DNA of 64,000 bases from positions 818,658-882,657 of the forward strand of contig SCFE01000076.1 in the NCBI GenBank assembly GCA_004352715.1, written 5' to 3'. How positions within the stretch are numbered: the stretch's first letter is position 1; every line of letters begins with the position of its first letter. The notes under the pieces are model-generated. The model worked only from the letters and a program-made list of their open reading frames with translations. It made no database searches and was not told the origin of the DNA. The DNA is from Hofstenia miamia (lineage: Eukaryota; Xenacoelomorpha; Acoela). The translations under genes were made by a program, and so were the position numbers. This document shows positions 1-10,488 of this stretch, one piece after another.

Positions 1-1010
1 AGTGCTTTCTTCAATACTGGAAACACATTCCAAAATAAAGGTCTGCATCTCCAAAATATTTGCATAAACTTTGTTTGGAGGGAAGACAGAATCTTTTATT
101 TAACCCCACAAAAACCAATCACAGGAGTTAAGGTCTGGTGAGTGGGAATGCCACAAATTTGAAAAATGACGCCCAATGAATCGATTCTTAAAATTTGTCG
201 TTTAATAAATTTTGGCCAAGTGTGAGGTGTAAGGAGAAGCTCCGTCTTCATGAATGTTACTTTGCTAAAAATTCTTTTTCTCGTTAAAAATGGCAATACA
301 TTTTCATCGAACATAGCAACATAACTGCTTGAATTGACAGTATCAGTAAAAAGAATGGGCCAATAACAGTTCTGGAAGTTATTCTACACCATGCAATAGG
401 TTTTGGTGATTGAAGTGTGCGAAATATGCCAACAGGTGGCTCACTAGTTCCCCAATATCGCATGTTTTGCCTATTAAGGTATCCATCTAGATGAAAATTA
501 CATTCATCTGTTAATAATATAATATGTTCTCGGCAGATGTTGCATCAATGGATTTGATAAATTCGCAAAACTGAAGGCGTTCACTAGGGCAATGGCTTGG
601 CAGGAATTGACAAAAAGAATATTTATATGGTCGATTATTCAATGATTGATGCAGATCCTTATGAATTGTCCCTATTGATATTTCTGTACTACACCGGAAT
701 TTAATTTTTCGAATGCTGATAACATCTCCAGCGGCTTGCACTTCGTCAACAACATCTTGAACTTCTTCCGTGAACTCCTCTTTATCAAATATTTTATGTT
801 GGCCACCATGAGACTTGTTTGATAAAGAATTTTCTTCCTTGAATTTCTGAATAATTCTCTTTACTCTATTTAAATTTGGCCCTTCTGATGTGCGTTTTAT
901 GTTGTGTGGAGAATTGTATTTTCTTGCAGTTGTTGCAGCTGATTCTCCATTAGCGAAATATAGCTCTAAAATTTGACGTCCAAAGAGTAAGCATTCAAAT
1001 TAATACAATA
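1..1010 (-). pseudogene. Tc1/mariner-superfamily transposase relic, 3' end beyond the window
   Basis: The minus strand from about 985 reads RQILELYFANGESAATTARK (N-terminal HTH), then KEEFTEEVQDVVDEV, then NRPYKYSFCQFLP, the PYKI-Q-L linker seen in one large invertebrate clade of this superfamily. After a frameshift near 511 comes TDECNFHLDGYLN...MRYWG (first catalytic Asp in DE) and, with further breaks, HSPDLN at about 140 (third acidic position). Several frame breaks make it inactive. The remaining C-terminus and terminal repeat lie left of position 1. Confidence 0.8.
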
Positions 1011-1019
1011 AAAAATGTT

Positions 1020-1187
1020 TTATAAAACTTTGGCCGAAACACAACCTTCTCTCTTATACATACACAGAATATCAGAAATAGTACTTTCTGGGATATTCAA
1101 CATGGATGATATCTGCCTTTGTGAACATCCATTTTTGGAATGCTTAGCAATCAGATTTTTTATCTCTAATGATGTATTTTCACCCAT
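1020..1187 (-). pseudogene. N-terminal fragment of a second Tc1-like transposase
   Basis: Starting at Met 1187 the minus strand reads MGENTSLEIKNLIAK...GCSQRQISSMLN...STISDIL, a Tc1/Tc3-type helix-turn-helix. It stops at 1020 where the neighbouring relic begins, so the latter may be inserted into it. The sequence 1441-1492 contains GACCGAATATTTTTTACC, whose GACCGAATAT motif recurs at 1278-1290; this may be the outer terminal repeat. Confidence 0.6.
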
Positions 1188-1950
1188 TTCAAATGTTTGT
1201 GCAGCATTATTGAAAAGTAATAAGTGTAATATTGATTTCAAGAAACGCGGAAAGGCAAGCATTTAACACTAGTAAAGTATTGACCGAATATTAATGACCA
1301 ATTAAATTTAAGAATTTTATAAATATGTGATCAAGATCAAGATAACACATATTTTGCATTTTTTTATTTGCAGCCTTTTTTGGAGCAATATCACTTCTTT
1401 CGAATATATTTAATTCGTATTAAATTGTGTTTATTTTTAGATATATTCAACGCTTTTTACGTGACCGAATATTTTTTACCATATTCTGTATATGCATATT
1501 CATACCGATACCAAACCGATACTGCGGTATTTGAATTTTGAATGATACATGACCTAACCGAACCGACTCCCAAAATTTTCATAGCGCCGGGTTCTACCTA
1601 TTGATGGCAAGTCAGATCAAAAACTTCTTGTTGGTATTATTGAATGGAGTCCAATTTCGCTCAGAGTTGGAACTACATGATTTTTCAAAACTTCCAAGTC
1701 AATCAAAATGTTATCAAAAGGAAACTGTGATGTAAGAAAATTATTTTTACAAATTCTAAAATTGGTAGTTCTTTGGATCAGTTTTTCAAAACTCAAAAGT
1801 GTTTTTACTCCGCTTTTGGCATATGGGTACTCAATTTAAAAAAATCTTGAACCATACACGCTCCGATTTGTCCCGCCCCACTTCCATCTGAGGTTGCTGC
1901 TTTTCTAACAGTTACAGTCCTGGAAGATCAGAAGTGGAGCTAAAAACGAA

Positions 1951-2587
1951 ATTCAGGATATGATGAGTACTGGAATTGGGAACAATTTTAACTCAGGACC
2001 AGAACAAGTTTTATTTACGAGACTAGAAATATACAGGGTTTCCCTGTTAACAGCAAACAGCAACCCTTCTGCTGTTAACAGCTTCGATATTATCTTACTT
2101 AGTCCTTAGATTGAATAGATAAAAAATTCGTAAATAGGCTCTGACATTGCATCGATAGGAGCAGGAGGTTAACCCCGGGTTTTTGGGGTCTTGATAATGT
2201 GAAAATATTGAAAAAATAAAAATCCAAAAATGCATTTTCCGAATTAGTTTTTTTTTGCTGAACATTTTTTTATTTAACCAATGAAAATCAGTTTTGAAAC
2301 GCTAAAGGATAAGAGACAATAATATTTTTTAGACAGAGTTAAAGGAAAAGCAATGTAGTGTGAAAGAAACTATTAAGAACAACTATTAAACCGGAACTTC
2401 AAGGCGAATTTTATAATGGATAAAATATCTACAAAACATAACACAAACACAAATATAAACATGAATAAAAGCAGTAGTAAAAATGGCAAAAAGTCGTCTA
2501 CTTTTAACACTATGAAAATCATTAAATGTTATAATACCTCGTGCTTTGTAAATGTTTTGAAAATATTACCAAATGAAAGTTTGACCA
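1951..2587. repeat. First half of an assembly-made tandem duplication
   Basis: Nearly identical to 2589-3251 and joined to it through the single N at 2588. The duplicated unit includes unique flank, the hAT target duplication and the left part of the hAT element, so it is best explained by two alleles placed in tandem. The second copy has about 26 extra bases in the terminal repeat. Confidence 0.85.
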
Positions 2588-2588
2588 N

Positions 2589-3251
2589 ATTCAGGATATG
2601 ATGAGTACTGGAATTGGGAACAATTTTAACTCAGGACCAGAAAAAGTTTTATTTACGAGACTAGAAATATACAGGGCTTCCCATTTTCCTGTTAACAGCT
2701 AAAAAAGCTGTTAACAGCAAACAGCAACCCTTCTGCTGTTAACAGCTTCGATATTATCTTACTTAGTCCTTAGATTGAATAGATAAAAAATTCGTAAATA
2801 GGCTCTGACATTGCATCGATAGGAGCAGGAGGTTAACCCCGGGTTTTTGGGGTCTTGATAATGTGAAAATATTGAAAAAATAAAAATCCAAAAATGCATT
2901 TTCCGAATTAGTTTTTTTTTGCTGAACATTTTTTTATTTAACCAATGAAAATCAGTTTTGAAACGCTAAAGGATAAGAGACAATAATATTTTTTAGACAG
3001 AGTTAAAGGAAAAGCAATGTAGTGTGAAAGAAACTATTAAGAACAACTATTAAACCGGAACTTCAAGGCGAATTTTATAATGGATAAAATATCTACAAAA
3101 CATAACACAAACACAAATATAAACATGAATAAAAGCAGTAGTAAAAATGGCAAAAAGTCGTCTACTTTTAACACTATGAAAATCATTAAATGTTATAATA
3201 CCTCGTGCTTTGTAAATGTTTTGAAAATATTACCAAATGAAAATTTGACCA
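2589..3251. repeat. Second half of the tandem duplication
   Basis: Repeats 1951-2587 beginning ATTCAGGATATGATGAGTAC. It holds the same 62-codon open frame (3080-3268, MDKISTKHNTNTN...) as the first copy (2416). I do not recognise that small Asn/Lys-rich frame, and it may have no function. Confidence 0.85.
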
Positions 3252-3640
3252 TCCCTTCGAGAAGTTGATAAAGAGCGAGACAAGGGAAGTCATAAATGCG
3301 CACAACACACAACACAATCGTGAAATTTGACTCAGGATAAAGATGAATATTCATGAGTATTCAAATATAAAATATAATTGATACATTGAATCACTCTCTA
3401 TCAATAGGGGCTGTTGACTACGTGGGGCTGCAATTATCTTTATCAATGAGTACAGCACTGGTCTGAATTCTTGTGCATCTTTGATTGGCTGTTGCGGAGA
3501 TTGAAAGACATTAATAGTGTGTTAACATCACAGATAATGTGCCAATATGGGTTAATTTTATGTGCTGTTTTAAACAGCACTTGTTTGCTGTTTGCTGTAA
3601 CAGCTTTCAGCTGTTAACAGCAGTGCTGTTGGGAGCCTTT
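2672..3640. mobile_element. Non-autonomous hAT-type element with 8-bp target duplication
   Basis: The 8-mer GAAATATA flanks both ends (2664-2671 and 3641-3648). Left end CAGGGCTTCCC... with two CTGTTAACAGC blocks; right end, read inward on the minus strand, AAAGGCTCCC..., with CTGCTGTTAACAGCTGAAAG and CAGCAAACAGCAA. This layout of imperfect inverted ends with an 8-bp duplication is typical of hAT. The interior (969 bp) has no transposase. Confidence 0.7.
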
Positions 3641-3648
3641 GAAATATA

Positions 3649-6600
3649 TGTATGGCACCGGACTAGTGGGACTAAACCAAATTTCATAAGACAAGTTTGG
3701 GACTGAAAAATTCGACAATAACCGCGATCAGTGCGGAAACGTGACCAGAAATGCATGGTCCCGCAGGTCTCTAATAACAACACAATGCAATGCAGTGCCT
3801 ATTCGGTTGTTTGGATGCGGTAATGTTACCCCACCTATCTCATTTTTGTAATTGTGAAAATTTACGGCTTGCTGCCGAGGCTTCAGTTAGTCAGTTATAT
3901 TATACATGTTTCTGAAAATTTTAAACCTCTTGATCAAAAGTTCTTAATCAATTGAGCATCTCCAAATTCAAAGTGCTGCACTACTACATCCTGTAACGTA
4001 CATCAAGCCCCAACCGGAATGGGATTGACTATCATTTCTTTCATTATAAGCATTTTATGTTTTGTTGAATTCATGAAAAATGGTATCATCACGGAAATAT
4101 ACTCGAAGCTACTAAATCTTTCATAAATACACGATACACGCAATACATGATTTCTTGTATCAACATGAAAATACTTACACGCAAATAAGTAATGTGCATA
4201 CATTGACGATGCACGAAAAAAAGGCAACATTTCAACATAGCTTCAATGTTACAGTTCTAAGTTTTTACAATGATAGTCCCAAAATAATAATTTGTTTACA
4301 GCAAATATTTTCTTTTGAAACTGTTTTTGAAGGTAATTTCAAAATGTATATTTGTTAAACGGAAGTGAATTACAAAAAGATATAACGTATTAAGTGTCTT
4401 CTAAATAGTGTACGAAATTAATTGTTTCTAGAATATCTATCTAAATTCTATCACATTCTGATTAATTAATCAGCAATTTTTTCAAGTGCTGAAACAGTGT
4501 GCCTATACTTGAATTTGCCAAGAAATAATCTGTAATTGTTGATCTTGTAATTCTGCAGGTAGGATAATTAGTGTAAATATATATGAGAGCAGAATCACAC
4601 AGTAGAGAGTGTCAGAATTTCTCAAAATCATAGTAGGTGAGAGTTGAGCATTATTTTAACATTCCAATATTTGTAGTTAATAATATTTGACTCGCTTGAA
4701 TACATAAGGTTTGGTCTTTTATATGTTTGGGGTGACAAAATAAGAAATATATAAAAACTTTTGTTCTTTAAAGGGGCCTAAAAATTCTTCTGGCATATTC
4801 AGACCTGCTTCAAACTCTTGAGGGCCGTTTGAAACTAGTTACCCTCTTCTCAAGTAAGGTATAAAACTCTTTGTTAAATGTAAAATGAAAAAGTAGAATT
4901 TTTATAAATGGAAAATTTATTGGCGTTTTCACAAATAGAAAAACATGGGCAAAGTTTCATTGAGCAGCGCAATCTTCATGTGCCACAAGAGCAAGTATAG
5001 CATTGCATAAATTATTCTCCAAGAACTTAATTTGAACAGTTGTAGAGAATAAGCTTAGGTCAGGATAGTCCATATGTCAAGAAGGGCAGGAAGAAGCAGA
5101 AAATTTAGGATAGTGCAAGATCGCAAACGTGTTCCAACTGGCCCTAGGTGTTCCATCTGTTTTATGAGGTTACTTGGTGGAAAAAATATATTTAGCCATT
5201 TTACAAATTATTCAGCTTAAGCATTAGCATATTACTATAATTCAATTAATCCGTGAAGTAAACATGATCATACCAAATATTATAGGGTGGGCCTTCGTCT
5301 ACTTAAAATACTGCCAGGTCAGCTTTAGCAATGCCATGAAATAAGAGGCGAAGTTATCAAATTGGGGAAGGTAACATAACTATCAATTGAATCTTTATTT
5401 TGGCGCTTTGGGATGTGTGATTGATTTCAACTAACAACCAATCATGAATTTTAAAGGCTAAGGCTAAAGTTACGCAATACACAACTATGAGAACGCTTAG
5501 CAGAGTGAACTTTTTGAAAATAATTTTAGCCAACCTACTGTAAGAGCAATTTTGGAGAAAGTTTCTTCGTTAACTTATCTCTGGAAATGCCCTCCCCTTA
5601 TTTCAAGTACTCTACAAAAATGGACTTTTTTATGGTTTGACTTGTAATTTCAAAATTTGTTAGTAAATATATGAACTACAGTACCAAACGCATATGACCT
5701 TAGAAACAACCCACTTCTCCCTAGAATGGTGATGTCCGCAAACATTTTGACGTGGAGATGAAATGCCATGGAAATAAGAATAGCATTTTCAAGTTTACTA
5801 AGAAACTGACATCCATCATGATGAACATGGTAGTGCTCCACGCAAAGGCAAACTCTCATTGGCTTATTTCACTTATCCATAATAAAAACGAATTGGATCT
5901 TATGTAGGCTTCAAAACTCGATATTTTGAGATCTGGATGGATACATCAGATGCATATAATTTCCACCAGGTTTTTGGTCAATTGGTTAATGCACCATTTG
6001 TTGAAAATTTATAAGAGCATTTCTAAAAAGGATCTTTCCTTCTGAACAATTTTTGCCATACAAAAAACTGTAAAATTCAAACATGAGCAGTAAAACCACC
6101 CTTCAATAATAATTTTATCACTATACTTCCGATGTTTTGTTGAGATCTTGTAGTAATGGGATCATGCAACGTCTCTATTTCTTTACTCTATCAGCTGTCA
6201 CATAAGCTGTAGGTTTGGTCGGGTCAACAAAAAAAGCTTTTACTCACCGGTTCCACCTAAGGCGTAGATTTTTATTATGTTGATGACATAAAACAGATGA
6301 TGTATGTAGTCTAAATTTAAAATTAAACTAGGAAAATTGTATAAAAAGTATAATAGAGAATGAAAATTTAAATGAAATTATTATCTCAATAATTTAAGTT
6401 TTATAGGGCATTTATAAGCACTGTACATAGTGTTCATCTATTGAAGAAAGGTCGTCATGATTTTGGAGACATTAACCTGCTTATGTGAATTAACTCTTTT
6501 ATTTCAGGTAAATCTATGTGCAATTTCTATATTGTACATATTTGAGCAAAATTTAAATGCCTTACTTGCCAATTTGGCATACTGAGCACTTATCACTTTG

Positions 6601-8339
6601 GATTCTATTTAAATAAAGAAAATTGGAATTTTGGAACTGCCTTCCTATAACTCAGATTAAAAAGAAGGACTCAAGAAATATGTCCATACTCAGCAAAGCG
6701 AAACGCAAAGTCAGCGATGCAATCAATTGGAATGATTTTAGTCTGCTACTAGGTGCTAAATTCATTTAATAAAGTAAAGTATGTAACTTACACCTCCAGG
6801 TAGTAATGCTTATCATAATGCAAATTTTCATGTTTTTAGAAAAGTGATCTTATGCATTGCCTATCACATCATTCATTGCTTACAATTTTTTAATGAATTC
6901 TATTTTTGAGTTATCCAAATAAACGTAAGAACTATATTATTATCTCGCCTGCAAATGATATCAATCAATCCTAGTACTGAATATTTACCAAAGCCTTCCT
7001 ATCCATTGAAATTGAATAAGCATTTCTTGATAAAGGCTATTCTGTAGTTTTAGCACATTCAAACACTTTTATGAACATAGTCAATTTCCATACTCAACGG
7101 TTCGTGGGTCAAGTATATATCCAATCCAGAAAACTAGTAAACTATCTGCATGATTAATTCAAAAAGAGAGTATCATTTCTATAGCTCGTTGACGTACAAG
7201 ACCAAAAAAATTCGAATATTTTCCGATCCATTTCCAATTCAATCTCAAAAATATGCATGGATTGATCCATTCAGGATCCATATCTACCAGGAAATTTCTC
7301 CCACGAAAAATTCAAAGCACACGATCGAAAATTACACATATTTCTCAATTTGTGAGGTGCTTTAAGCAAGGCTCAATAATTTGATTATTATACCAAACAT
7401 GTAATCAACTCTCATGGTGTAATGTGGTTTTTAGACATTTATAATATTGTCAGATTTGTACAAAAAAATGTTGGCGAGTTTATTTTTATTGGTCATTTTA
7501 AGCTATTATATTTAAAAATTTACTATAAGGATGAAAACTGTTTCTACCGGCTTTTATTTTTGATTCAAAATAATCCATGGATATCCATAAAATATATTTT
7601 CTTAGCCATATATAGTGGATATCAATGGATTGGATCGATCCATATCTAGATCAGGAGCTACGACAACTCTGATGCTTGGGCATTACAGGGTCAATTTCAC
7701 ACGTTCTTAGCATCGGAGTCTAATTCATTAAATTTCAATTAGTTTCTGTTGTCGATTATTAAAACTATTCTTCAATATTAAATGCAAACATTAGATATAT
7801 TATGAAAACAAGTTTGTATACTATAATATGGTAAGCATACCTTGGTTGTTTAATTATGTAGGCAATGAATATACGCTTTAATTTTGTTGCCACTTATTTA
7901 GCCAAGTGGCGTACAGAAGTAGTTTAGATTTTAACTTTTAGTAGTAGAGAACAGTTTTATAGAGTACTTTTTGCAAGTGAATATTATTTCATTATACTTC
8001 GATGCAACGTTTTCTAATTTATAAAAATACTTCTATCTGTTTACTTCTGCGATCTTTTAATTTTTTAATGTTTTATTTACATTGACAAACAATCAGTACC
8101 CATTATATATTGTTGACACTATCAGCCAATTTTACTGATTTTTATGTGCTCAGTGAACAAAGCTATTGAAATACTTGCATGTTTGAATTTGGAGACAATA
8201 CAGTGATCTGTCAATTGGAAAATGTATTTCAGTTTCTAATAAAGAATGGGAAATAGACATAAATCACAGTAAAAATTTTAGTATAAATAGTGTTCTGCTT
8301 AAGCGCTTTTCTCATTACACATTCAGCCTCTTATAATTT
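3649..8339. other. AT-rich intergenic DNA, no gene recognised
   Basis: Only short unsupported frames (for example 4003-4358, 7150-7649). The 7200-7650 part is rich in GGATCCAT/ATGGATATCC palindromic blocks. No exon of the transporter family, RNA gene or recognisable transposon protein was seen. Confidence 0.6.
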
Positions 8340-8706
8340 CACTTGACCTCATTTGAAGTTTCTGGCGGTTTTTTTTGTGCTTCCTTTTGTTTGAAAGAAT
8401 TTTCATTGTCCCATCAGAACAACTCTTGAGGCTGAAACATCCTTCAAATAGGAGTTACCGTTTTTTCATCAAAAGGGCGGTTTATTTAAGTTCCAAAAAC
8501 CACAACCGTTGTGCTTCCAATGAAACTATTCCATAAGTACCAGATACTAAGAAGATATGGGCTAGACATGGGCGAATATCTTTTGTAGCGGAATCACAAC
8601 TACGGCTTATGGCCCAGTGTATCATATGTTTGTCAAGTTAGTGAAATTGCTTTATCTTAATAAGGTAATGATTGACTTGGGTTCTATATAAATTTGCACA
8701 ACAAAT
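8340..8706 (-). pseudogene. Decayed extra copy of transporter exon 6
   Basis: Aligned with gene A exon 6 (10051-10488) over its length: shared blocks include TTTGTTTGAAAGAAT, CTGAGGCTGAAAC-like and CCATAAGTA, and the TCAAGTTAGTGAAATTGC block. The frame is broken by several indels and stops. At diagnostic positions it resembles gene A more than gene B. It lies 1.3 kb downstream of the gene A stop, same orientation, with no partner exons. Confidence 0.8.
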
Positions 8707-9288
8707 ATATTCACTAAATTCAAAACGTTATCAACTTAAATTACAAGAGTATTCGAATTAAATAGAAACAATAGGATCAAATTTAAATTTAATAGTTGAT
8801 GATGTTTATGCACTGCTTCTCAAATGCCGTTTTTAGTACTGTCCTAGATTCTAAAATGAAAATCGTTTCGTGTATTACAGCTCAATTCATTATCTTCTTC
8901 TATTTCACTGGTGTATTACATGTAAGACTTAACTCATGTATTTGGGTCAGAACAAAATGTCTAAAAGTTTCATAAGATACCCTACAGCCACTAGAGGTCT
9001 TATTATTCATGCGTTAGAACTATTATTACTGAATTTCTTCGCTATAATAAGGCCGATTTGAATGTTATATTTGCAAATTAAGCTGATAGATTTGCCATTT
9101 TAGTGTTTGTTGTGCCAATTGAATGCAGAAATGCAAACAACAATATTTCAAAATTAATGTTATATGTGCAAATTTGAAAAGAAATGTTGTATTATACTTA
9201 CACTAAATGCATTTTAGATTACAAAAAGAAATTCCGGCCTAAGTAGGAAGCAAATCATTTATGAGGTATAGTAAACATTAGAAGTTAA

Positions 9289-9873
9289 CCCTATTCTTGA
9301 CAAAGAAGGATGAATTTGCCTCCATGTGAATTTTTATTAATAACTTAGTTTAAATCATATTTGAAACGTTGGCTGAAATTTTCATTCCATTAAATTTAGT
9401 TTTACACATTCTGTGAAAAATTTAGGCCGAAAGTAGTTTTTGTCAAGGAATTACGACTATTTTGTCAAAGGTGATTGACATTTATTTTAATATAGAAAAT
9501 TAAAATGACTAGACAAAAACTAAAAATGCTGACATCAGCATCAATAACTACAAATTAACAAGGTTTAATTTATTACTAGACCTTGCAAATTGTGCTTTGA
9601 ATAGAAAAAGATGAAAAGTTGTCCAAAAATAATAAAAATTGGATAAAAGACATCTTTTAGCATTTTTATCAAATTTTTTGCAAAAAACGCTGATGTCAGG
9701 AAAAATGCCTATATATATAATTTTTTTTTAATTTTTTCAAACTTTTCATCCCATGGTACCTTTGTGCCAAACCTCACAACAATAGCATTAATATATCAAA
9801 AATAAACCTGGGGTAATTTTACCCCTTCTCTTGTGATACCAAACGTACATAAAAAAGGTTGTGAGGATTAGGG
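9289..9873. mobile_element. piggyBac-type MITE, copy 1, TTAA flanked
   Basis: TTAA (9285-9288) then CCCTATTCTTGAC... and ...GTGAGGATTAGGG then TTAA (9874-9877). CCCT...AGGG termini next to a duplicated TTAA are the piggyBac signature. It has no coding capacity (585 bp). An inverted homologous copy is at 59153-59720 with the same boundaries. Confidence 0.8.
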
Positions 9874-10050
9874 TTAATATTTTAATAAATAACTTATAGT
9901 AATAAACAGCTTATAATAATAAATGCACTTGGTTAATCAAAATATTGCTTATAAATTATAGTACTATGGCTAATTTTATCATATGAACTAATGTATAAAT
10001 GTTGAGGACTAATTATTTTAAAATTACTATTATGACAAATTTCATTCGGA

Positions 10051-10488
10051 CTAAACACTTGCTTCTTTTGAAGTTTCCAGTGGATCTTTTTGTGCTTCTT
10101 TTTGTTTGAAAGAATATTCACTGTCCCACCAAAACATATCCTGAGGCTGAAACATTAACAAGGGATTAATCTCCTTTTTATCTACAATTGCAAAGGGAAG
10201 GCTTGCTAACGTTCCCACAATAAGAACCGTTACGCTTCCAATTAAACTATACCATAAGTATGAAATACTTAGAAGGGTGCGTGCTAAAAAGGGACGAGTA
10301 TCTTCTTCAGCAGGAGCAGAAATATGTTCTTCCATTTTGTGACGTAGTGTATCGTATATTAGATCATTATTCATTGACATCGTCAAATTAGTGAAATTGC
10401 ATGAACTGAATCGTGGTAATTGTTGACTTGCGGGAGGTTTGTATATTTGCGCTCCAAATCCAATAGTTAATGTCAAAGCCAAAGCAAT
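10051..10488 (-). CDS. Gene A exon 6 (codons 447-591 and stop TAG)
   Basis: Acceptor TTATTTAG|ATTGCT. It encodes the penultimate transmembrane region, a loop with AQIYKPPASQ and the sequons CNFT and NLT, a final transmembrane span (SISYLWYSLIGSVTVLIVG), and a cytoplasmic tail with FWWDSEYSFKQKE ending EASV. It is two codons longer than gene B exon 6 (MSMNND versus MNND). The acceptor region is tandemly duplicated (see 10467-10553). A possible poly(A) signal ATTAAA lies on the minus strand at 9886-9881. Confidence 0.9.
   Translation of the reverse strand: MALALTLTIGFGAQIYKPPASQQLPRFSSCNFTNLTMSMNNDLIYDTLRHKMEEHISAPAEEDTRPFLARTLLSISYLWYSLIGSVTVLIVGTLASLPFAIVDKKEINPLLMFQPQDMFWWDSEYSFKQKEAQKDPLETSKEASV

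Noticed and set aside
2416-3268. Repeated 61-62 codon frame MDKISTKHNTNTN...
   Set aside because: The repetition comes from the assembly duplication and the composition is Asn/Lys-biased as expected in AT-rich DNA; it is not supported as a gene.
7150-7649. Two open frames of 71 and 75 codons between 7150 and 7649
   Set aside because: AT-driven frames with no recognisable motif, splice context or repeat homology.
8340-8706. Exon 6 copy as an alternative last exon of gene A
   Set aside because: The frame is broken by several indels and stops, so it could not encode the family C-terminus.
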